Shown: in pieces, positions 56,101-64,000 of the stretch
Layout: every line of letters begins with the position of its first letter
Position numbering within the stretch: the first letter of the stretch is position 1
Assembly: GCF_964340395.1 (NCBI RefSeq)
Contig: NC_135557.1
Span: forward strand, 1,913,687 to 1,977,686
DNA length: 64,000 nucleotides
Source: Glandiceps talaboti
Lineage: Eukaryota > Hemichordata > Enteropneusta > Spengelidae
Direction of reading: 5' to 3'
Position numbers and translations under genes: made by a program
Notes under the pieces: generated by a model
Told to the model about the DNA's origin: nothing
The model's database searches: none
The model's input: only the letters and a program-made list of their open reading frames with translations

Positions 56101-56501
56101 ATATGGTTTTGCATGTAATAATTGTAAGGAATGTTCTCTCGATCTCATAAGTGTAAAACTTTTTGTGTCTTAAGTTTCGATCATTTCATGTGATGAAACT
56201 TATTAAAAGACAATACTACTAACAATATCATGCATTTTTTCTGTACAAATGATGAATTACATTTGAATGAGTATTCAAGGCAATCAAGTTTGCTAAATAA
56301 GTTACATTTTGTATGTGTACTGTATGGGTCGGGTTGTTTGAATTTCCCGCTCACTGTTTACAGTATGAGTCAGCATGGTTGCGCCCACCCATTATGGATA
56401 GATGGTACTTATCTCTGTTTTTGTTGATGTTACTTGTTTCAATGTGGCTATTTTCAAACATGTTTGACCATAAAACCTGAACGCATTTACGGGAACGGCT
56501 G
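53191..56501. mobile_element. 3.3-kb TA-flanked DNA transposon, non-autonomous
   Basis: Inverted ends of about 125 bp. The first 48 bases are identical on both sides (CAGCCGTTCCCGTAAATGCG onward, including the palindrome TCAAACATGTTTGA) and the rest about 85 percent. It is flanked by TA on both sides (53189-53190 and 56502-56503). Removing it with one TA restores a normal 37-bp satellite unit, so the target and TA duplication are certain. TA targeting and CAG ends suit the Tc1/mariner superfamily, though long inverted ends also occur elsewhere. The inside is unique DNA with only short ORFs (the longest about 75 codons); I see no transposase motif, so it is probably non-autonomous or an eroded copy. 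Confidence 0.88.
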
Positions 56502-56720
56502 TAAGTTGTGTACAATAACTTTTATATACACCCAGTTGTATGTTATGTACAATAACTTTTATAAACACCCAGTTGTAAGTTATGTACAATAACTTTTATA
56601 TACACCCAGTTGTAAGTTATGTACAATAACTTTTATAAACACCCAGTTGTATGTTATGTACAATAACTTTTATATACACCCAGTTGTAAGTTATGTACAA
56701 TAACTTTTATAAACACCCAA
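56502..56720. repeat. 37-bp satellite, remainder
   Basis: About six units continuing the array after the transposon; mostly gtaag and taaacaccca variants. It joins the 46-bp satellite abruptly at aaacacccaa|tctgtaata. Confidence 0.95.
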
Positions 56721-59700
56721 TCTGTAATAAATGTTGTAGTTCTATCTAGTGTAGATGTAACTGGTGTCTGTAATAAATGTTGTAGTTCTATCTAGTGTAA
56801 ATGTAACTGGTGTCTGTAATAAATGTTGTAGTTCTATCTAGTGTAGATGTAACTGGTGTCTGTAATAAATGTTGTAGTTCTATCTAGTGTAGATGTAACT
56901 GGAGTCTGTAATAAATGTTGTAGTTCTATCTAGTGTAGATGTAACTGGAGTCTGCAATAAATGTTGTAGTTCTATCTAGTGTAGATGTAACTGGTGTCTG
57001 TAATAAATGTTGTAGTTCTATCTAGTGTAGATGTAACTGGTGTCTGTAATAAATGTTGTAGTTCTATCTAGTGTAGATGTAACTGGAGTCTGTAATAAAT
57101 GTTGTAGTTCTATCTAGTGTAGATGTAACTGGTGTCTGTAATAAATGTTGTAGTTCTATCTAGTGTAGATGTAACTGGTGTCTGTAATAAATGTTGTAGT
57201 TCTATCTAGTGTAGATGTAACTGGTGTCTGTAATAAATGTTGTAGTTCTATCTAGTGTAGATGTAACTGGTGTCTGTAATAAATGTTGTATTTCTATCTA
57301 GTGTAGATGTATCTGGAGTCTGTAATAAATGTTGTAGTTCTATCTAGTGTAGATGTAACTGGTGTCTGTAATAAATGTTGTAGTTCTATCTAGTGTAGAT
57401 GTAACTGGTGTCTGTAATAAATGTTGTAGTTCTATCTAGTGTAGATGTAACTGGTGTCTGTAATAAATGTTGTAGTTCTATCTAGTGTAGATGTAACTGG
57501 TGTCTGTAATAAATGTTGTAGTTCTATCTATCTAGTGTAGATGATGTAACTGGAGTCTGTAATAAATGTTGTAGTTCTATCTAGTGTAGATGTAACTGGA
57601 GTCTGTAATAAATGTTGTAGTTCTATCTAGGGTAGATGTAACTGGTGTCTGTAATAAATGTTGTAGTTCTATCTAGTGTAGATGTAACTGGTGTCTGTAA
57701 TAAATGTTGTAGTTCTATCTATCTAGTGTAGATGATGTAACTGGAGTCTGTAATAAATGTTGTAGTTCTATCTAGTGTAGATGTAACTGGTGTCTGTAAT
57801 AAATGTTGTAGTTCTATCTAATGTAGATGTAACTGGTGTCTGCAATAAATGTTGTAGTTCTATCTAGTGTAGATGTATCTGGAGTCTGTAATAAATGTTG
57901 TAGTTCTATCTAGTGTAGATGTAACTGGAGTCTGTAATAAATGTTGTAGTTCTATCTAGTGTAGATGTAACTGGAGTCTGTAATAAATGTTGTAGTTCTA
58001 TCTAGTGTAGATGTAACTGGTGTCTGTAATAAATGTTGTAGTTCTATCTATCTAGTGTAGATGTAACTGGTGTCTGTAATAAATGTTGTAGTTCTATCTA
58101 GTGTAGATGATGTAACTGGAGTCTGTAATAAATGTTGTAGTTCTATCTAGTGTAGATGTAACTGGTGTCTGTAATAAATGTTGTAGTTCTATCTAGTGTA
58201 GATGTAACTGGTGTCTGTAATAAATGTTGTAGTTCTATCTAGTGTAGATGTAACTGGAGTCTGTAATAAATGTTGTAGTTCTATCTAGTGTAGATGTAAC
58301 TGGTGTCTGTAATAAATGTTGTAGTTCTATCTAGTGTAGATGTAACTGGTGTCTGTAATAAATGTTGTAGTTCTATCTAGTGTAGATGTAACTGGTGTCT
58401 GTAATAAATGTTGTAGTTCTATCTAGTGTAGATGTAACTGGTGTCTGTAATAAATGTTGTAGTTCTATCTAATGTAGATGTAACTGGTGTCTGCAATAAA
58501 TGTTGTAGTTCTATCTAGTGTAGATGTATCTGGAGTCTGTAATAAATGTTGTAGTTCTATCTAGTGTAGATGTAACTGGTGTCTGTAATAAATGTTGTAG
58601 TTCTATCTAGTGTAGATGTAACTGGTGTCTGTAATAAATGTTGTAGTTCTATCTAGTGTAGATGTAACTGGTGTCTGTAATAAATGTTGTAGTTCTATCT
58701 AGTGTAGATGTAACTGGTGTCTGTAATAAATGTTGTAGTTCTATCTAGTGTAGATGTAACTGGTGTCTGTAATAAATGTTGTAGTTCTATCTAGTGTAGA
58801 TGTAACTGGTGTCTGTAATAAATGTTGTAGTTCTATCTATCTAGTGTAGATGTAACTGGTGTCTGTAATAAATGTTGTAGTTCTATCTATCTAGTGTAAA
58901 TGTAACTGGTGTCTGTAATAAATGTTGTAGTTCTATCTATCTATCTAGTGTAAATGTAACTGGTGTCTGTAATAAATGTTGTAGTTCTATCTAATGTAGA
59001 TGTAACTGGTGTCTGTAATAAATGTTGTAGTTCTATCTAGTGTAGATGTAACTGGTGTCTGTAATAAATGTTGTAGTTCTATCTAGTGTAGATGTAACTG
59101 GTGTCTGTAATAAATGTTGTAGTTCTATCTAGTGTAGATGTAACTGGAGTCTGTAATAAATGTTGTAGTTCTATCTAGTGTAGATGTAACTGGTGTCTGT
59201 AATAAATGTTGTAGTTCTATCTAGTGTAGATGTAACTGGTGTCTGTAATAAATGTTGTAGTTCTATCTAGTGTAGATGTAACTGGTGTCTGTAATAAATG
59301 TTGTAGTTCTATCTAGTGTAGATGTAACTGGTGTCTGTAATAAATGTTGTAGTTCTATCTAATGTAGATGTAACTGGTGTCTGTAATAAATGTTGTAGTT
59401 CTATCTAGTGTAGATGTAACTGGAGTCTGTAATAAATGTTGTAGTTCTATCTAGTGTAGATGTAACTGGTGTCTGTAATAAATGTTGTAGTTCTATCTAG
59501 TGTAGATGTAACTGGAGTCTGTAATAAATGTTGTAGTTCTATCTAGTGTAGGTGTAACTGGCGTCTGTAATAAATGTTGTAGTTCTATCTAGTGTAGATG
59601 TAACTGGAGTCTGTAATAAATGTTGTAGTTCTATCTAGTGTAGATGTATCTGGAGTCTGTAATAAATGTTGTAGTTCTATCTAGTGTAGATGTAACTGGC

Positions 59701-61883
59701 GTCTGTAATAAATGTTGTAGTTCTATCTAGTGTAGATGTAACTGGAGTCTGTAATAAATGTTGTAGTTCTATCTAATGTAGATGTAACTGGTGTCTGTAA
59801 TACATGTTGTAGTTCTATCTAGTGTAGATGTAACTGGTGTCTGTAATAAATGTTGTAGTTCTATCTAATGTAGATGTAACTGGTGTCTGTAATAAATGTT
59901 GTAGTTCTATCTAGTGTAGATGTAACTGGTGTCTGTAATAAATGTTGTAGTTCTATCTAGTGTAGATGTAACTGGTGTCTGTAATAAATGTTGTAGTTCT
60001 ATCTAGTGTAGATGTAACTGGTGTCTGTAATAAATGTTGTAGTTCTATCTAGTGTAGATGTAACTGGTGTCTGTAATAAATGTTGTAGTTCTATCTATCT
60101 AGTGTAGATGTAACTGGAGTCTGTAATAAATGTTGTAGTTCTATCTAGTGTAGATGTAACTGGTGTCTGTAATAAATGTTGTAGTTCTATCTAGTGTAGA
60201 TGTAACTGGAGTCTGCAATAAATGTTGTAGTTCTATCTAGTGTAGATGTAACTGGAGTCTGCAATAAATGTTGTAGTTCTATCTAGTGTAGATGTATCTG
60301 GTGTCTGTAATAAATGTTGTAGTTCTATCTAGTGTAGATGTATCTGGTGTCTGTAATAAATGTTGTAGTTCTATCTAGTGTAGATGTAACTGGAGTCTGC
60401 AATAAATGTTGTAGTTCTATCTAGTGTAGATGTAACTGGAGTCTGTAATAAATGTTGTAGTTCTATCTAGTGTAGATGTATCTGGTGTCTGTAATAAATG
60501 TTGTAGTTCTATCTAGTGTAGATGTAACTGGAGTCTGTAATAAATGTTGTAGTTCTATCTAGTGTAGATGTAACTGGTGTCTGTAATAAATGTTGTAGTT
60601 CTATCTAGTGTAGATGTAACTGGTGTCTGTAATAAATGTTGTAGTTCTATCTAGTGTAGATGTAACTGAAGTCTGTAATAAATGTTGTAGTTCTATCTAG
60701 TGTAGATGTAACTGGTGTCTGTAATAAATGTTGTAGTTCTATCTATCTAGTGTAGATGTAACTGGTGTCTGTAATAAATGTTGTAGTTCTATCTAGTGTA
60801 GATGTAACTGGTGTCTGTAATAAATGTTGTAGTTCTATCTAGTGTAGATGTAACTGGAGTCTGTAATACATGTTGTAGTTCTATCTAGTGTAGATGTAAC
60901 TGGTGTCTGTAATAAATGTTGTAGTTCTATCTAGTGTAGATGTAACTGGAGTCTGTAATACATGTTGTAGTTCTATCTAGTGTAGATGTAACTGGTGTCT
61001 GTAATAAATGTTGTAGTTCTATCTAGTGTAGATGTAACTGAAGTCTGTAATAAATGTTGTAGTTCTATCTAGTGTAGATGTAACTGGTGTCTGTAATAAA
61101 TGTTGTAGTTCTATCTAGTGTAGATGTAACTGGAGTCTGTAATAAATGTTGTAGTTCTATCTAGTGTAGATGTAACTGGAGTCTGTAATACATGTTGTAG
61201 TTCTATCTAGTGTAGATGTAACTGGTGTCTGTAATAAATGTTGTAGTTCTATCTAGTGTAGATGTAACTGGAGTCTGTAATACATGTTGTAGTTCTATCT
61301 AGTGTAGATGTAACTGGTGTCTGTAATAAATGTTGTAGTTCTATCTAGTGTAGATGTAACTGAAGTCTGTAATAAATGTTGTAGTTCTATCTAGTGTAGA
61401 TGTAACTGGAGTCTGTAATAAATGTTGTAGTTCTATCTAGTGTAGATGTAACTGGTGTCTGTAATAAATGTTGTAGTTCTATCTAGTGTAGATGTAACTG
61501 GAGTCTGTAATAAATGTTGTAGTTCTATCTAGTGTAGATGTAACTGGTGTCTGTAATAAATGTTGTAGTTCTATCTAGTGTAGATGTAACTGGAGTCTGC
61601 AATAAATGTTGTAGTTCTATCTAGTGTAGATGTAACTGGAGTCTGTAATAAATGTTGTAGTTCTATCTAGTGTAGATGTAACTGGAGTCTGTAATAAATG
61701 TTGTAGTTCTATCTAGTGTAGATGTAACTGGTGTCTGTAATAAATGTTGTAGTTCTATCTAGTGTAGATGTAACTGGAGTCTGCAATAAATGTTGTAGTT
61801 CTATCTAGTGTAGATGTAACTGGAGTCTGTAATAAATGTTGTAGTTCTATCTAGTGTAGATGTAACTGGAGTCTGCAATAAAT
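56721..61883. repeat. 46-bp satellite, about 112 copies
   Basis: Units tctgtaataaatgttgtagt, tctatctagtgtagatgtaa, ctggtg. Changes are minor: ggtgtc/ggagtc, an extra tctatcta (4-bp steps of atct, up to three, near 58900), gtagatgatg, taatgtag and gtatctgg. Some variants recur in blocks near 60850-61400, implying recent block duplications. Confidence 0.96.
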
Positions 61884-62025
61884 GACAAGTGAAACCTCCA
61901 TTCCTTTATTGTACGTTTATGCTGTATCATTTTAATTTGTTTTGAACTTTGAATTTAGAAATTTGAATGAGATTTATTTTAGTGAAATCTATTGTCTTAT
62001 CTGGAATTTTTTTTTGTTATTGCAG
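61884..62025 (+). other. MRE11 intron 1, 3' end with acceptor
   Basis: Unique intron DNA ending in a pyrimidine-rich tract and acceptor (tttttttttgttattgcag, AG at 62024-62025). The satellite stops about 140 bp from the splice site. Confidence 0.75.
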
Positions 62026-62066
62026 CAAAAATGAGGATGACGAAGATACAATTAAATTTCTTTTAG
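62026..62066 (+). CDS. MRE11: MRE11 exon 2
   Basis: A 41-nt exon encoding KNEDDEDTIKFLLA (the Ala codon is split with exon 3). MRE11 proteins open with an acidic stretch and then the first beta strand (F-K-I-L-V-A) of the nuclease fold. The downstream splice site that keeps the frame is GC, not GT: TTTTAG|GCAAGT, the consensus of GC-AG introns. A GT five bases further would put exon 3 out of frame and destroy the conserved motif. Phase is 2 in and 1 out. Confidence 0.85.
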
Positions 62067-62368
62067 GCAAGTATTTTCAGTATTTGAAGTACTTTTGTTG
62101 GTAATTTGCAAGTACTTTGTACATCATTTTGTTGCCAAATATATACAAATATACTATGAATTGTGACACAAATTATATTAGAAATTTATGTTAACCTCTT
62201 CATTGCATTACAAGTATGATTATGATTTAACTAGTCAGTCAGTCAGTCAGTCAGTCAGTCAGTCAGTCAGTCAGTCAGTCTGTCAGTCAGTGTGTTCATG
62301 AATGTATAATATGGTTGACTAACTACATGTAAATAATTCTTACAATATGTATATATTTTTGTATATAG
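62067..62368 (+). other. MRE11 intron 2 (GC-AG) with AGTC tract
   Basis: A 302-bp intron starting GCAAGT and ending tttttgtatatag. It holds a (CAGT)n tract at about 62233-62290 with a single tctg interruption. Confidence 0.75.
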
Positions 62369-62469
62369 CATCAGACTGTCATTTAGGTTATGTAGAGAAG
62401 GATGCTATCAGAGGTAGAGACTCACTGGTTACATTTGAAGAGGTTTTACAACGAGCCCAACAACACAAG
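62369..62469 (+). CDS. MRE11: MRE11 exon 3 (nuclease motif I)
   Basis: A 101-nt exon between acceptor tatatag and donor AAG|GTATGT. It encodes SDCHLGYVEKDAIRGRDSLV and FEEVLQRAQQHK. This is the start of the MRE11 calcineurin-like phosphoesterase. SDCHLG is motif I (D-x-H), whose Asp and His bind the two Mn ions, followed by the family's EKDxxRGxD segment. MRE11 acts with RAD50 and NBS1 in the nucleus in double-strand break end resection and checkpoint signalling. The window therefore holds roughly the first 53 codons. The identity rests on the distinctive HLG-EKDA-RG order. The next exon lies beyond the right edge. Confidence 0.93.
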
Positions 62470-62511
62470 GTATGTGTACCACTAGCCCAACAACACAAGG
62501 TTATTACAAGG
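62470..62511 (+). repeat. Duplicated exon 3 end with second donor
   Basis: An 18-bp copy of the exon 3 end plus donor (agcccaacaacacaaggt at 62454-62471) recurs at 62484-62501, 30 bp downstream. The intervening 30 nt are open in frame, so using the second GT would add ten residues. The 21-bp satellite begins right after. Confidence 0.85.
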
Positions 62512-64000
62512 TAGTTTGTGTTATTATAACAGTAGTTTGTGTTATTATAACAGTAGTTTGTGTTATTATAACAATAGTTTGTGTTATTGTAACAGTAGTT
62601 TGTGTTATTATAACAGTAGTTTGTGTTATTATAACAATAGTTTGTGTTATTATAACAATAGTTTGTGTTATTATAACAGTAGTTTGTGTTATTGTAACAA
62701 TAGTTTGTGTTATTATAACAGTAGTTTGTGTTATTATAACAATAGTTTGTGTTATTGTAACAGTAGTTTGTGTTATTATAACAGTAGTTTGTGTTATTAT
62801 AACAGTAGTTTGTGTTATTATAACAATAGTTTGTGTTATTATAACAGTAGTTTGTGTTATTATAACAGTAGTTTGTGTTATTATAACAGTAGTTTGTGTT
62901 ATTATAACAATAGTTTGTGTTATTATAACAGTAGTTTGTGTTATTATAACAGTAGTTTGTGGTATTATACTAGTAGTTTGTGTTATTATGACAGTAGTTT
63001 GTGTTATTATAACAATAGTTTGTGTTATTATAACAGTAGTTTGTGTTATTATAACAGTAGTTTGTGGTATTATACTAGTAGTTTGTGTTATTATAACAGT
63101 AGTTTGTGTTATTATAACAATAGTTTGTGTTATTATAACAGTAGTTTGTGTTATTATAACAGTAGTTTGTGGTATTATACTAGTAGTTTGTGTTATTATG
63201 ACAGTAGTTTATGTTATTATAACAATAGTTGATGTTATTATAACAGTAGTTTGTGTTATTATAACAATAGTTTGTGTTATTATAACAATAGTTTGTGTTA
63301 TTATAACAGTAGTTTGTGTTATTGTAACAATAGTTTGTGGTATTATACTAGTAGTTTGTGTTATTATGACAGTAGTTTATGTTATTATAACAATAGTTGA
63401 TGTTATTATAACAGTAGTTTGTGTTATTATAACAGTAGTTTGTGTTATTGTAACAATAGTTTGTGTTATTATAACAATAGTTTGTGTTATTATAACAGTA
63501 GTTTGTGTTATTATAACAATAGTTTGTGTTATTATAACAGTAGTTTGTGTTATTATAACAGTAGTTTGTGTTATTATAACAATAGTTTGTGTTATTATAA
63601 CAGTAGTTTGTGTTATTATAACAATAGTTTGTGTTATTGTAACAGTAGTTTGTGTTATTATAACAGTAGTTTGTGGTATTGTAACAGTAGTTTGTGTTAT
63701 TATAACAGTAGTTTGTGTTATTATAACAATAGTTTGTGTTATTATAACAATAGTTTGTGTTATTATAACAGTAGTTTGTGTTATTATAACAGTAGTTTGT
63801 GTTATTATAACAGTTTGTGTTATTATAACAGTAGTTTGTGTTATTATAACAGTAGTTTGTGTTATTATAACAGTAGTTTGTGTTATTATAACAGTAGTTT
63901 GTGTTATTATAACAGTAGTTTGTGGTATTGTAACAGTAGTTTGTGTTATTATAACAGTAGGTTGTGTTATTATAACAATAGTTTGTGTTATTATAACAGT
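62512..64000. repeat. 21-bp satellite in MRE11 intron 3
   Basis: About 71 units of tagtttgtgttattataaca plus g, reaching the right edge. Variants: aacaat/aacagt, ttgtaac, ggtattatactag, and ttgatg, the last recurring in blocks about 170 bp apart. The seven-codon open frame (LCYYNSS) is an artefact of the period. Confidence 0.96.

Noticed and set aside
54368-56589. Short open frames inside and at the edge of the 3.3-kb transposon
   Set aside because: 60-75 codons, no transposase motif, overlapping on both strands; one crosses the inverted end into satellite.
62516-63232. 238-codon LCYYNSS repeat frame
   Set aside because: 21-bp intronic satellite downstream of a proper MRE11 donor site.
1-64000. 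tRNA, rRNA or other structured RNA genes
   Set aside because: No cloverleaf or rRNA-like sequence was noticed; a covariance-model scan was not possible here.

Overview
The window is animal nuclear DNA, probably from a marine invertebrate; the phylum is a guess. The evidence is split genes with GT-AG introns, AT-rich sequence and well over half of the window in tandem satellites. Two host genes run outward, head to head. A microsomal cytochrome P450 (CYP2-like) lies on the minus strand: exon 1 at 13862-14030, exon 2 at 2728-2901, exon 3 at 2325-2418, continuing off the left edge. MRE11 lies on the plus strand: exons at 47737-47753, 62026-62066 and 62369-62469, continuing off the right edge. 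Neither gene appears as a long ORF; both were found by joining splice sites in phase.

The introns and the 33.7-kb space between the genes are filled with at least a dozen unrelated satellites (units of 13, 17/18, 21, 25, 26, 28/29, 37, 46, 48, 49, 51 and 60 bp). A composite block (unique DNA, 60-bp array, 48-bp array, spacer, 25-bp array) occurs once in P450 intron 1 (9308-13436). It occurs again in direct orientation at 14796-41432, where about 20 kb of unrelated DNA splits it between the 60-bp and 48-bp arrays.

That interrupting DNA contains a Maverick/Polinton (adintovirus-like) element with coding content from 15492 to 32013. It has a protein-primed family B DNA polymerase, a retrovirus-like integrase with a C-terminal chromodomain, an FtsK/HerA-type packaging ATPase, a probable double-jelly-roll capsid protein, a probable penton-like protein, several membrane proteins and two small zinc-binding proteins. 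All genes but one are on the minus strand. Most start just downstream of a TATATA-like sequence. I found neither an adenain-like protease nor terminal inverted repeats. Four loci are interrupted: a small Cys-rich gene at a homopolymer run, a gene with a perfect A_AAA_AAT slippery heptamer, a gene followed by an open +1 frame, and a single in-frame TAA between an NPxTKRMI-repeat protein and the polymerase. The element may be decaying, may use recoding, or may carry sequencing indels.

Other mobile DNA: a 3.3-kb element at 53191-56501 with about 125-bp inverted ends and a TA target duplication inside the 37-bp satellite, and a 262-bp foldback/MITE-like element at 47031-47292. The remaining stretches (8739-9307, 14031-14795, 32050-35408, 47293-47736) show no gene I can support.
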